A program made the translations under genes and the position numbers. This document shows positions 11,206-22,626 of a DNA stretch of 64,000 bases, piece by piece (the stretch's first letter is position 1; each line of letters starts with the position of its first letter). The stretch lies in assembly GCA_026874595.1 (NCBI GenBank), contig CM049316.1, positions 45,089,695 to 45,153,694 of the forward strand. The letters are read 5' to 3'. The DNA is from Sipunculus nudus (Eukaryota > Annelida > Sipuncula > Golfingiida > Sipunculidae). The notes beneath the pieces were generated by a model. It was not told where the DNA came from and did not search any database. It was given only the letters and a program-made list of their open reading frames with translations.

Positions 11206-12784
11206 GCATCAACCCAAATATTAATTTAGGTAATATTTATATATGTATTTGAATAAAATCAAAATGTATACAAATAACAAAATAATATATAAATTGATAT
11301 TGAAATGTAAAACATGAATATAAAATACTATAATAACAAATAAAAAAACCCCAGTATAATAGAAAACAGATTTGTTTTGTTATTATCTATTTTTTTTCAT
11401 TGAACAAATACATACATGATGCAAAATATAAATACATAATAACAGATATATTAAAATGTATACACTATGTGTTAAATAACATATATAGATGACGATATAA
11501 TTATATATTCATTCAACAGCGATATAATTTAATATTAAATTATATTATATGATAAAATATCATATATTATAAAAGTACAATATAATCAATATTCCTAGAT
11601 TAAGTAAGACAAAGTTATATAAGTCAATATAAATTAATATATGAAATTATTAAATTGTATATAATATGAGTATTTATATATCCATTCATTTATGTGATAA
11701 TTTATCCCCTCCACCTAGCGAGTTATACTAACAAATAAAATGGATAACAGATGACAGAAAAGATTTTAGGTGTCGATTCCTCCTATTAGTTTGTAACTGA
11801 TTACAATCTATGTAATATTTTATTACGTTACCTTAAAGGCACACGCGTTTCCTTGTTCTTTTTGTCTGATCTCCAGTTAGCACAAACATTTTATGAAGCT
11901 GTTCTTAAAATGTTTCCAAAACAGAATTTGGCTTTAAAGTGTAAAATTAAAAAAATGTTCTATGGAATCATATAATAATGTAATATCCTTCCTACATAAA
12001 TTATTTTGATTAAGCTAAAATTAAAATATAAAGATACTGTTATAATTTATATCCATGTTTTTGCAACATCACATGCCTTTTTTTAAATCTTTCACAGTTA
12101 TATGTAGTTTTACATATTTTTAAATTTTCGAAATATTTTGGAAGTGTTTTTATAATGTTTTATGCAAATTGTCTGTGCAATGTTCTAAAGATGTTTCCTG
12201 ATACGTTGGGTGATCAGTATTCAGCAAGCCTTTGCAGAGTTATATGCGTTCCATATAAAGCATCCTAATGCATGGATAAAATTTAGTTTCATTTATATTG
12301 TATATAACACCCTAATGGATAAAATAAATTAGTTTTATTATTACAAAACTGAATGGACTTTTCTTAAGGTTTTACCAGTTTCTGCAAGGATGCGACAGTT
12401 TGATACTTTTTTACATTAATATACAAATTTATGTATTTTATCAAATATTTGAATAGTATTATATATGTTAAATTATTATAATACAAATAAATGTTGTTTA
12501 AGTTATACTTAATTTTTTTGTATATTATAATATTATATTCTAAAAGAATTATTACACCATTTTGATAAAATTACGAAATTTAAAATGCTTTTATATTTTA
12601 TTTATAAAAAATAACATTCCATATTAAAATATTACGTCGCGATATGATATATAATGTATCACATTTGAATGTATATTTCAACATTTATTTTTTTATATAT
12701 ATTTTATATATCATTATGTTTAATTAGTAATATACATTATGGTTTTATTTAAATACATAAATATGACTTAAATCAAAATCTGGA

Positions 12785-13100
12785 ATTATGCAAGACTTTT
12801 TCTGTGTCATTGTCGGGTGGTGCTATGGTCTTGACTTCCGAGTTTTATGCATTTTGAGCATCATCTGTCACCTCAGGATGACTTCCGAGAGGCTTCCGAC
12901 GCATTAAAAATGCTTTAATTTTCATATATGGGAATATACGTTTGTTCAAATTCCTGGTTTTGCTAAGGGGGTCTATATCTTCCATTTTAACACGAAAAAA
13001 TGTCGGTATGATCGTTATTTTTAACATTATACTAAAAATTAAAACGCCTTCCGACTTCCGAAGGCTTCCGACTTCCGACTTCCGAGTTTTATTTATTTCC
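12785..13100 (-). repeat. Right terminal inverted repeat of foldback element
   Basis: Reverse complement of the left arm, with small indels at the very tip. It contains the same CTTCCGA heptamer series and ends directly at the right 9-bp duplication. Confidence 0.85.
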
Positions 13101-13109
13101 CAATGGGCA

Positions 13110-15632
13110 CACCCCCTGTTTTCTACTCACCGACCCGGCTGGAAGCCTGTGTTTTTCTCGTTTGTCCGTAGTTTGTCTCGTTAGGCCAGATTCTTTCAAA
13201 CATAGTCGCATCCAAAAGACATAACACTAACAATAAAATAGTTGCTTGAAACAATATTTTCTGATAACTGTAATATTGCCAATTTTAATTGAACCTATGA
13301 GAAAAATAATTACGCATGTATGCAGTTTGGCGAGTGCCTGCGCTTAGTCCGCCACGTACGGACTCCATTTATCTGTGATACGGAGTCCGACCGTCTGGCG
13401 GTGAGAGTTCACCCTGCCGTTCATTGAAGGACCTGTAACATGAATTACCACTGCTTGTTGTGCGATAGAGAAACAATCTTGTATTTATATATAGAAATAA
13501 ACTTTTTATGTATCAAATTAAATCGATATATCACCTTTATGTGCGCCTGTAAATGTTTTTTATCCTTTGAACTGCCGGGGTTCAGATGTTGCATGCCAAC
13601 TGGACACCGCCGGAAAAGGAATCCCATGCAAATCAGTGGGCAATCTATGCAAAAGATGAATTCAGGGGGGCTTTTCCCAGGAATGCCAGTGCCGTGCACT
13701 AGGATAGACCATATTTTCATAAGCATCCTTCCCATCATACATCGCTTGTTGTCAATGATGCTAAATTCCTATTGGTTGTTCCAACCGGAAAGCGCCATCG
13801 GCCAGACGGAGACGATGCAATATCTGACTTCATCTAGAGTAAGTGCCCATACTTTATTAATGCTGATCATCCAGCAAAAGTTTTGGTCCCAACGGAGTCT
13901 AAGCATCTGTAACAATTATAATATGTGGGGTTTGTTTGGTGTCCTCACGCTTCACAAGGCATATACGTGTCTGAGGGTCTGTACGGATCCGTACAAACTT
14001 AGATAGTATAGACTCTCCCCGCCAGAGGCTGCAGCGCTTGTATTGTTTACTATATATGTCAGCGCTGCAGGACTGTAGCAAGCCTGCGCTACGCCAGGGT
14101 CATGCGTCTCGGACAGAATGGCTACCGGTATATGAGCATTCGACCACTCGTTGTTAATGTGTCTCTTAATTATTGAATGCGCAGGATATGAAAATTGACT
14201 TCAGTTGATTATAATAATTCTTAAAATCACCCCCGTTATGTCAGATCCATCTAGGGTTTACCCTCCCGAGCGTACAGGCAATTAGCCAGGCGGGGCTAAA
14301 AGAGGTATAAAGATAAGCGGGGAAGCGGAGTACAATAGCAGGTTACGGTCAGGAATAAAGGCCATGGCAATAATGTCAGTGAGACAGCTTGGCCGGTGTT
14401 CTTTGATGTCCGGGTGCTCACTCCTTTTGAAAAATCCTTGTTCAGACAATTCATTATCTTCAGTCCAAGTCCAGTGGGTTTTAGACCAGTGACGTTCAAA
14501 GTTATTCATCACCCGACAACAGCAGTCAGGCGAGCCTTGGTGGAGCAAGCAAAATAAACCAAGTCAGTAAGATCCTATCTGAAATCCCAGCACAGCCACA
14601 AAAAGAATACGGAGATGACCCTGAAGATGAAGGTGTATATTGATGATGCAGTGATACTGGCTGTGGCCATTTCATCATTATGCAAAAGGATCGCCTGTCT
14701 GAAATATGTTAAATGATAATTATCAACCTTCACGCTGGGGCATGATCTGTTGGAACAAAGGCTTGACATTCATGGATCTTCTGTGGGTGTAATTAATGGA
14801 TCATTATATTTTCCCGCCACATGAGGATCACATTTTAATTGTTCAAAATTGAGCCAATACATCGGCGGCAGAAAATGGAACACAAGACAGGCCAGACGCC
14901 TAAATCTGTCAACTTCTGCTTGCCCCTTTCATAAGACAACTCCTATCATACGAATGCATTCCCAATGTTTGTTGAAGAGAGTTTCCCCTTTGATTCGACA
15001 CAACCCTGAACGCTAATCTTGTGCAAATTATCAGGGGGTCTACCCTAAAACACCCGATAAATGGTGGTTCCCGATATTACACCGCCAAACAAAGATCTAC
15101 AGGTTTAGTCAATATAAACTATGCTTAATTATCAAATACTTCATTTTGGTTTTGTTTTGAACGAATATTGTCAATGAGGGATGAAATTTATCATTGATTT
15201 AGATGAACCCTATTTGTGGAGAATTGCCAATAACCTCTTATGTTAGGCACTGACAAAGTTTTTATCATATTTATAATTGTTATCGACACTATTGTCTGTG
15301 TGATTGTGACAGTATAACCCGAAAATTTTCCAGCGGTAGCGCCATCTATTGGTATTTGACAAAACCAGAATTATTCAGCAATTTATTATAAAATTATGAA
15401 ATGTTCAATAAAAATAACATTTTTATCTTTGTTATATTTTATTTGTAAATTAATTAATAACAATGTGTTTACTTTTTTTATTAATAACGGAAGTAAAATA
15501 TTAAATTAATAGGCTTATCGGACAAATAATGTAATAATTAAACTACCTGTGAATTAGTTCGAACATATTTATACCCTGAAACCCGACCAATTTTATTTTA
15601 CGGACGAAGGGTCATTGCTATATGTTTTTTTA
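13110..15632. other. Unassigned 2.5-kb interval left of the LINE
   Basis: No protein family was recognised in any frame. The longest open stretch (13440-14006, +) has biased, low-information composition and no motif. A short inverted repeat, cggactcc/ggagtccg, flanks about 13357-13387. The part around 15180-15260 weakly resembles 22510-22580 (TTTGTGGAGAA and CAATAACCTCT shared), which hints at an old repeat. The last 11 bases (15622-15632) are the left LINE target duplication. Confidence 0.5.
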
Positions 15633-15695
15633 GGGCCTTCGTTGGGTGTCGGCGTACTTAACACGGGGGACCTCTTGTTCAACCGTGTTTGAAGT

Positions 15696-16694
15696 ATGGC
15701 CACTGGTCCGTGGTCAGGGTCCGCACCACGCGGTCCTATGCGGATCAGTAACCTTCTCCATCCGAAAGAAAGTTTAGTCTGCGTCCATGAATTTAGTGTG
15801 GAAACTTTGTATGGAGCGATTCAAGAACTGTCAAGCAAGTACGGCGAGCGACTGGTAGCAGCCCACACGCTTAGTGCTAAGACGCTCCAGCTTGTGTTCC
15901 GTGACGAAGGGACGGTTGAGGATGTGCTGTACGAAGGTGTACAATGTTTAGGTCAGACTCTTGAGATCCACCAGGCCGAACTGAGTAGGCCGGTGTGGGT
16001 CTCCTTCAGAGGGTTGCCGCTAAACGTCCCTCATAATATTGTGTCCGAAGCGATTCGGCCTTTCGGGAAAATAGTAAAGGATGTGCGCCATAAACTTTGG
16101 CCGGGGACCAATTTACCCACCATGGAACGAGAAGTTCTCATGTTTGTCGAGCGCGAAATACCGGATAGATTTCAGTTTACTGATGAGGAGGGTAACAGGT
16201 GTGTCGGTTATACGCGCTACCGTGGTAAACGTGTTGTGTGTTGGGGTTGCCGTAAGGAAGGCCATGTACAACGGAATTGCCCAGATCGTGAGAGACCCGA
16301 GGTTGACGACCAAGTCGTAACGTCGCATGTGCCTCCACCGGAAGAAAACAGAATGAGCGACGACGATTTTCCGGCTCTGGTGATTGATGAGGACAGGAGG
16401 TCGGCTGAATTGGAATCACCATCGAAGCGACGTAAATTACCTTTGCCACCATCGACGAGGAGATCGGACATCGAACAGATTGGGCCCGCCGATAACCACC
16501 CTGATGGCCACCGACAGCGTACCTTCGCGTCTAGAGACCCTGATGCCGACCCTGATGATGTCCCTCGACTACGAACGCCAAACCCCGACGACGACCCCGG
16601 AAGTGCCCACCGACTTACGAGTTCAGGAGTTTGGACCAGAGAAGACCTACCGCCATGTCATACGGACTCACGAGAACGATCATCCTCCATGTGA
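15696..16694 (+). CDS. LINE ORF1 protein (RNA-binding, CCHC zinc knuckle)
   Basis: This 332-residue ORF starts at ATG 15696, 63 bases into the element. Residues 20-180 carry an RRM-like region of the type seen in Tx1/L1-clade ORF1 proteins (VWVSFRGLPLNVPHNIVSEAI, then a GYTRYRGKRVV strand). A CCHC knuckle follows at Cys182, Cys185, His190 and Cys195. The remaining C-terminus is acidic, basic and proline-rich and looks disordered. ORF1 proteins coat the element RNA and act as nucleic-acid chaperones in the ribonucleoprotein. ORF2 begins 46 bases after the stop. The reading frame is undamaged. The RRM assignment is by pattern only; the knuckle is direct. Confidence 0.85.
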   Translation: MATGPWSGSAPRGPMRISNLLHPKESLVCVHEFSVETLYGAIQELSSKYGERLVAAHTLSAKTLQLVFRDEGTVEDVLYEGVQCLGQTLEIHQAELSRPVWVSFRGLPLNVPHNIVSEAIRPFGKIVKDVRHKLWPGTNLPTMEREVLMFVEREIPDRFQFTDEEGNRCVGYTRYRGKRVVCWGCRKEGHVQRNCPDRERPEVDDQVVTSHVPPPEENRMSDDDFPALVIDEDRRSAELESPSKRRKLPLPPSTRRSDIEQIGPADNHPDGHRQRTFASRDPDADPDDVPRLRTPNPDDDPGSAHRLTSSGVWTREDLPPCHTDSRERSSSM

Positions 16695-16740
16695 GAATTG
16701 TGCTTGTTGCGAGGTTTAAAATTGATTTATATTTTATTTC

Positions 16741-19700
16741 ATGTTTCATTTGATAACATGGAATGTGAGAGGACTTGGTGATGTTTTAAAACAGAACTCG
16801 ATTTATCAGGTTATTAAAAAGAACAGAATTAACATTGCATGCTTGCAGGAAACCTTTTTACATATACATGAAACTAAAAATATGGTTAAAAATTGGGGAG
16901 GGTATATTTTTTGTAGTGAGGCCATGCAAAGGCGAAATGGTGTAGCCATTTGGTTTTCAGAGGAGCCAGATTTTAATATTCTACAGACCAAATCAGACAA
17001 CGAAGGCAGAATTGTAAGTATATTATTTTCCTTACAAAACTCTACATACAATATTATAAATGTATACTGTCCGATTGATAAAAACGAAAGAACAATATTT
17101 CTTAAACGGTTGCAAGATTTTATTTTAGTTGATGATATGGTTAATCATCCGGTGATGATTGTCGGGGATTTTAATTTTATTGAAAACATTAATTTAGATA
17201 AGCATGGTGGTAGCACTATACGTAAAGATTGTTTGATTGGGAAAAATGAATTCAATGTCCTTATAGATAAGTATATGTTGCTGGATGTCTACAGACATCT
17301 AAATCCTGATGGGAAAATGTGTACTTTCCATAACTTTACTTTAAATATTCATTCTCGTCTGGACCGTATCTATGTTAGTCGTTTAATTCCAGTTAAGATG
17401 TGTAAAATCATCAGGTGTGTTCTGTCGGATCATGATTTTGTTTCATTGGTTCTTGAAGACAATAATATGCCTAAAGGACCAGGATACTGGCATTTCAACT
17501 GTTCAATTTTAAAAGATATCAAATATAATGAAACCATAAGAGCATTTTGGAGATATTGGCGGGAGCAAAAGTTTCGTTATTCAAATTTTTTAAAATGGTG
17601 GGATTTGGGTAAAATAAAAATAAAAGCTATAACAAGGGACTACTGTAAAGCAAAGGTCAAGGCTGAGAAACGTCAACGGTTATTTTTAGAACAGAGTTAC
17701 AACCAAGCATTGTTAAATTACGAACAAGGGAAAGAATCCAGGGTCGAACAGGTACTAAATTTAGAAACACAATTAAAGGATTTTTACGACAAAGAGTCCA
17801 GGGCCGCGGCCATTCGGTGTAAAATTGATTATCGGGAGAAGGGGGAACGTTTAAGCAAGTTCTTGGTGGGTCTGGAAAGACAAAGGGGATTGAAACGGTC
17901 GGTGAGCGCTTTGAAAGACGAACGGGGACGGGTGCACTCGGGTATTGATTCAATTTTGAAGGTTGGGGTTTCCTTTTATAAAAATCTTTACCAGTACGAA
18001 CAAACGGATACTGTTTCTGAAAATCTCTTTTTAAATAACGTTTCTGTTAAGTTGAGCCCGGTCTCCGTGGCTCAATGTGAAGGTCATTTAACTTTAGATG
18101 AATTAACAAAGGCACTTAAGGATTTTAAACCAAATAAAAGCCCAGGCATTGACGGCCTGACTGCCGAATTCTATAAGCATTTTTGGGACCTTATTGGTCC
18201 CGATTTGGTGAATGTTCTTAATACCGCTTTCCGTTTAGGTAATTTATCATCATCTCAGAAGAAAGGAGTTATTTCGTTAATTTTTAAAAAAGGTGATAAG
18301 CTATTATTAAAGAATTGGCGTCCTATAAGTCTCTTAAATATTGATTATAAAATTTTAACCAAGTGTCTTACTAACCGTTTGAGAACTGTTCTACCCGAGA
18401 TAATTTCTGATGATCAGACATGTTCTGTGAAAGGTCGATCCATTTTCCAGACAGCTAGTTTAATTCGTGATACCATAGATTATATTAAGTTCTTAAATGT
18501 ACCAGGGGCTATGATTTGCGTTGATCAAGAAAAGGCTTTCGATCGGCTGAGTTGGGAATTTATGTTTAAATGTTTAAGTATTTTTGGATTCGGATCAGAT
18601 TTTATTTCATGGATTAAAATATGTTATAAAGATGTTCAAAGTTGCGTTAAACTTAATGGATATATGTCATCTTTTTTCAATTTGTATAGGGGCACAAGGC
18701 AAGGTTGCCCGTTAAGCCCACTTCTATACAATATTGTAGCTGAAACTTTTGCAAATTCCATTAGAAGAGACACTACCATTAAAGGTATAACTTTACCTGA
18801 TAACACTGAACTCAAGATAACACAGTATGCAGACGATACTACTTTGTTCATGTCCGACATTGATTCTATATATAGATGTTTTAACGTTTTAAATATTTTT
18901 CAGGCTGCATCCGGATCGAAGGTAAATATGGAAAAAACTGAAGGTTTATGGCTTGGTACAAATGTAGGAAGGGGGGATACACCTTGTGATATTTCTTGGA
19001 CATCTAAATATGTTAAAGTTTTAGGTTTTTATTTTGGTAATGAAGATACAACAAAACTGAATTGGGATCCGAAGATTAAAAAGTTTCAAAATACATTATA
19101 TCTTTGGTCGCAACGAAATTTAACTTACACTGGTAAGGTTGTAGTAGCAAATTCATTAGTCACCAGTGGTATATGGTATTTTTCTAATATTATAATTATG
19201 CCTGCATGGGTAATAGAAAAACTAGAAGGATTAATATTGGATTTCTTTTGGAATTTCAAGAAACACTTGGTGAAGAAGGAGGTAATATTTCTTCCAAGAG
19301 ATAAAGGCGGACATAACTTAGTTAAAATTTCATTAAAGGTTGAGTCACAAAGGGTGAATTGGTTGTTTAAGGTGTTAAAAATGAATCATAAATGTCAAAC
19401 ATTAGCAGATTTTTTCATTGGACTGTATAAGGGTATTAATTTTGGAAAAAACATTTTAGAAGGCGAGTATGAGGTAAATAGTAAAAATTGTAAAAACCAA
19501 CCTATTATTTATAGAGAAATGTTAAGATTGTGTCAGAAATTAAATATTACAGCCAGAAAGCATCCGTTCAATAAGAAAGTTATATTGAATGAGTCTATAT
19601 TTTTGAATCCGCAATTGTGTAATGACGAAGGAAAACCTTTTATGTTTAAGGAATTTATTTTAAATGGTTGTACTTTAGTTAAACATGTCTGGAATAGGCG

Positions 19701-20568
19701 CATTGGTTATTTTCACAGATTAGAGGAAGTTGCATCTCGCTTTAAGATTCCCAAAGTAGACTGGTTTAAGACCAGATATAATAACTTGATTGAGTGTTTT
19801 CCATCACAGTGGATTTCAGTTCTGAGAAAAGGTTTAGAGACTGATTATGTGAAAGATTATGTTATTAATTGTGAACGTGACAAAGTTTTAGAATCTGATA
19901 AATTTACCACGAAGAATATATATATATTATTGAGACAGGTGTATGAACCAATTTGCATGGCCTCTTGGAGGCGAATTTTCACGGGTGAGTTAGATATCAA
20001 ACATGTCTTTAAGTATTGTTACCGTAATTTGAATGATCCATATCAGTTAGATATCAACTGGAAGTTTCTTCATTTATGTCTGCCGTCTAATGATATTTTA
20101 AAAAGATGTAAATTAAGTATGACAGATTTGTGTCATGTATGCAACCGAACTGAAAGTAATTTGCATATTTTTTCTGATTGCCCTGTGGCCTTTAAATTTT
20201 GGATCGATGTTAATAAATTGTTCGAAAAGATTACAAGTAAATCTATAAAGGTAAATTTATATACTATATGTTTTGGTTTTAGACATAGGTGGAAAGAATT
20301 CTCAGACGAGTGTGTTCAGTTACTAGATTTCATTTTATGCGCTGCTAAATATATATTATGGGTTAATAGAAATAGAAGTATATTGTCTCGTCCGTTTACT
20401 CCGTTTTCCGTCTTAAAGAACATCCTCATAAGCAGAATTAAACAGGAGCATCTTTCAGGTAAAGACAAAGGAGAATATGGTAAAGAAAATTTTAAGAAGT
20501 TGTGGTGTCACAATAGGGCGCTATGTACAGTAGATGATGGTTTTAATCTTTCAATTTTGATTTCATAA
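16741..20568 (+). CDS. LINE ORF2 protein (APE endonuclease + reverse transcriptase)
   Basis: This is 1275 uninterrupted codons. The N-terminal apurinic-type endonuclease has N8 (TWNVRG), E37 (LQETF), D143/N145 (GDFN) and D230/H231 (SDHD). The central reverse transcriptase has SPGIDGLTAEFYKHFW, NWRPISLLNIDYKI, DQEKAFDRLSW, GTRQGCPLSPLLYN and the catalytic YADD at residues 696-699. The C-terminal third contains a zf-RVT-type Cys/His motif (CHVCNRTESNLHIFSDCP). This architecture and wording fit the Tx1 branch of the L1 clade. The protein nicks target DNA and primes cDNA synthesis from the element RNA. The nick implied by the duplication lies in a T-rich target. All key residues are present, so the protein could be functional. 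Confidence 0.93.
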   Translation: MFHLITWNVRGLGDVLKQNSIYQVIKKNRINIACLQETFLHIHETKNMVKNWGGYIFCSEAMQRRNGVAIWFSEEPDFNILQTKSDNEGRIVSILFSLQNSTYNIINVYCPIDKNERTIFLKRLQDFILVDDMVNHPVMIVGDFNFIENINLDKHGGSTIRKDCLIGKNEFNVLIDKYMLLDVYRHLNPDGKMCTFHNFTLNIHSRLDRIYVSRLIPVKMCKIIRCVLSDHDFVSLVLEDNNMPKGPGYWHFNCSILKDIKYNETIRAFWRYWREQKFRYSNFLKWWDLGKIKIKAITRDYCKAKVKAEKRQRLFLEQSYNQALLNYEQGKESRVEQVLNLETQLKDFYDKESRAAAIRCKIDYREKGERLSKFLVGLERQRGLKRSVSALKDERGRVHSGIDSILKVGVSFYKNLYQYEQTDTVSENLFLNNVSVKLSPVSVAQCEGHLTLDELTKALKDFKPNKSPGIDGLTAEFYKHFWDLIGPDLVNVLNTAFRLGNLSSSQKKGVISLIFKKGDKLLLKNWRPISLLNIDYKILTKCLTNRLRTVLPEIISDDQTCSVKGRSIFQTASLIRDTIDYIKFLNVPGAMICVDQEKAFDRLSWEFMFKCLSIFGFGSDFISWIKICYKDVQSCVKLNGYMSSFFNLYRGTRQGCPLSPLLYNIVAETFANSIRRDTTIKGITLPDNTELKITQYADDTTLFMSDIDSIYRCFNVLNIFQAASGSKVNMEKTEGLWLGTNVGRGDTPCDISWTSKYVKVLGFYFGNEDTTKLNWDPKIKKFQNTLYLWSQRNLTYTGKVVVANSLVTSGIWYFSNIIIMPAWVIEKLEGLILDFFWNFKKHLVKKEVIFLPRDKGGHNLVKISLKVESQRVNWLFKVLKMNHKCQTLADFFIGLYKGINFGKNILEGEYEVNSKNCKNQPIIYREMLRLCQKLNITARKHPFNKKVILNESIFLNPQLCNDEGKPFMFKEFILNGCTLVKHVWNRRIGYFHRLEEVASRFKIPKVDWFKTRYNNLIECFPSQWISVLRKGLETDYVKDYVINCERDKVLESDKFTTKNIYILLRQVYEPICMASWRRIFTGELDIKHVFKYCYRNLNDPYQLDINWKFLHLCLPSNDILKRCKLSMTDLCHVCNRTESNLHIFSDCPVAFKFWIDVNKLFEKITSKSIKVNLYTICFGFRHRWKEFSDECVQLLDFILCAAKYILWVNRNRSILSRPFTPFSVLKNILISRIKQEHLSGKDKGEYGKENFKKLWCHNRALCTVDDGFNLSILIS

Positions 20569-21770
20569 TACTTTTTGAAAAATGTGCTTAGGCTTTAGAA
20601 AAAAATATCTGTATAAATAGGTGCATATCTAAACTTATTAACGAACTTATTCATATATATTTACAAAGGAACTTAGGTAGATGGTCCCTCCGTCCGAATA
20701 AATATCATATCCTTTTGGTAATAGAGGACATACAGTAGGTTTGAGCGATTTTTGTGTGTGTGTGTGCCCAAATAGGGTGGATTTTTTTTCCCCACTGATA
20801 ACTATGGATGTAATTGTTTGTGTTTTCTGCCTTCGTCCGTGATTTGAATTTTGGGTTTATCTTGATTCTGTATTTTGTAAGAATAATTTGGGACTAGGGA
20901 TTGATTTATTCGTGTCACTATTGTCACTGGTATGTTTTGAGGTTTTATCTGATTTAGTATTCCATTTGGTTATTTTAGTGCTTCTCTTCGTCCGCATACA
21001 CATGTTTTGAGGTTAAATAGCTTAGGTTTGTTTTATCTGAATAAGTATTCGATTTGATTATTTTCGATGCTTTCCTTTGTCCGAATATGTACTTTAATTT
21101 ATGTCCCGCTTACTTCGATTCAGTATTATGTATATATCTAGGGATGTAATCGTTTGTGTTTTCTACCTTCGTCCATAAATTTGGATTTTGGTAAGTTTTA
21201 GGTATTTTGTTTGGATATTCTGTGACTAGGGATGGATTTTTTTTGTTTCCTTTGATAACTAGGGATGAACTTGTCTGAGTTTACAACCTTTGTCCGTAAA
21301 TTTGGTTTTTATGCGGTTTATTTCGATTATGTAATTTTGTAGGGAAAATTTCGACTAGGGATGGATTTATGTGTTGATGTTCACACAATAAGAATTTTGT
21401 TTAATAGTTACTTTACCAGGGGCTAGGTGTATCTTCGATCTATATACGTTCTATGTTGTCTTATACATTTGTTAATTTTCATTTAAGCAGGAGTATATGC
21501 ATGTATATATGTAAGTATATGCTTATAAATGTATATGGGTGCATTCACTTAATGTATGTTACGGTTAATAGTATTAATATTAATTAATTAATTAATTTAT
21601 TTATTTTTCCTTAGGTTAGAATATGTTAGATGTATATGTTATCGTGTTTGGTATGGGAAATGTTTGTTTTGAAACACATTGTTAGTTTGTTATGGATTTA
21701 TTACATAGCGTTTGTATGCTTAGAAGATTGTACATATATTTGATTTTAAATAAACAATAAAAAAAAAAAA
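20569..21770 (+). repeat. LINE 3' UTR with degenerate internal tandem repeats
   Basis: Non-coding AT-rich tail. Between about 20690 and 21380 a pair of motifs recurs at roughly 100-180-base steps: CTTCGTCCG-like sequence (CCTCCGTCCG, CTTCGTCCGT, CTTCGTCCGC, CTTTGTCCGA, CTTCGTCCAT, CTTTGTCCGT) and ACTAGGGATGGATT-like sequence. This indicates about five to six diverged repeat units. A poly-A tract closes the element. Confidence 0.75.
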
Positions 21771-21781
21771 ATGTTTTTTTA

Positions 21782-22626
21782 TTGACCATGTGGTCATGAC
21801 GCTCAGCTGAATTAAATATTCAGAATTTTTGAGGGAGTAGCACTGTACCCGTGCGCCTCCCAATAATCGAACAAAAATTAATTTCTCAGCACCAAACACC
21901 AAAGATTGTACCGGTTACACTCGATGAGGATCATCTCACACTTAAAGCCTATCTCCCCTTTTAACAAATCGGCCGGAAAAATGCCTGCCAAAGTCGTGCT
22001 TGACCTGACCAGAATATTTAGTGTATATTACGAAGGACACAAACAAATATATCTTTTACATATGTTAATATAAACAAGGCGTATGGACAACACATAATAA
22101 TATTTTTCTGGATTTAAGCACTGTCACGGGTCCAATACCATCGGTCTAATTTAACCTGAAAACGGACTTAAGGGAAAAATCTCGCCACCTATCCGCAGTG
22201 TCTGAAATTATCGGTGGTCTGGTTTGCATTCAAAACTGTGTGGTTTCAATTTCGCAGTCACTGAGCAGCGACCGTGAATGTCGCGAATTTTTAAAAGACC
22301 GCAAATAAAAAGGCAACGATATTAGTTCTTTGACAATACATTGATTACACACGATATTAGCCCGAACAATGAGTCGGAGGTTTCTCAATAACGACAAATC
22401 ATATAAATTTCGAATCTCATACCCACAAAGTTAGATATGGTTTCGGCGTGTTTGACCAAAATTTTTGTTATATTTGAATGGATATCGGCAATGCAAAGCC
22501 TGCATTGCGCATGATTGACCGAGATAAATCCTCTTTGTGGAGAACGTTCAATAACCTCTCATGCGCGGCATGTTATTTCTTTATTTATATAATTTGAAGT
22601 TAATATACTCGCGCCATCAATAACAT
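21782..22626. other. Unassigned sequence between LINE and family G copy 2
   Basis: No gene or clear repeat was seen. The 3' part (22510-22580) weakly resembles 15180-15260, left of the LINE. Confidence 0.45.

Larger units (their letters stand above)
10896..13100. mobile_element. Foldback DNA transposon with about 300-bp TIRs (Mutator-like candidate)
   Basis: Left arm 10896 to about 11205 and right arm about 12785 to 13100 are inverted copies of each other, with matching GGAAGTCGGAAG-type tandem motifs and a shared internal stretch around tgacagatgatgctcaaaatg. The flanks are caatgggca at 10887-10895 and caatgggca at 13101-13109, a perfect 9-bp duplication. The interior is extremely AT-rich and has no credible ORF. 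Long TIRs, ends starting GG and a 9-bp duplication fit non-autonomous Mutator-like elements; Merlin-type is an alternative. Confidence 0.88.
15633..21770 (+). mobile_element. Full-length L1/Tx1-type non-LTR retrotransposon (LINE)
   Basis: A 6138-bp element with a 5' UTR of about 60 bp, ORF1, ORF2, a 1.2-kb 3' UTR and a terminal A tract at 21759-21770. The flanks atgttttttta at 15622-15632 and 21771-21781 are identical 11-bp target duplications, as expected from target-primed reverse transcription. Both ORFs are open from start to stop, with catalytic residues present. A complete 5' end, undamaged ORFs and a perfect duplication mean a recent, possibly active copy. Confidence 0.93.

Noticed and set aside
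13440-14006. 188-codon open frame, + strand
   Set aside because: No recognisable motif, odd composition, overlapping antisense frame of similar quality, and it lies in repeat-like sequence. Treated as chance.
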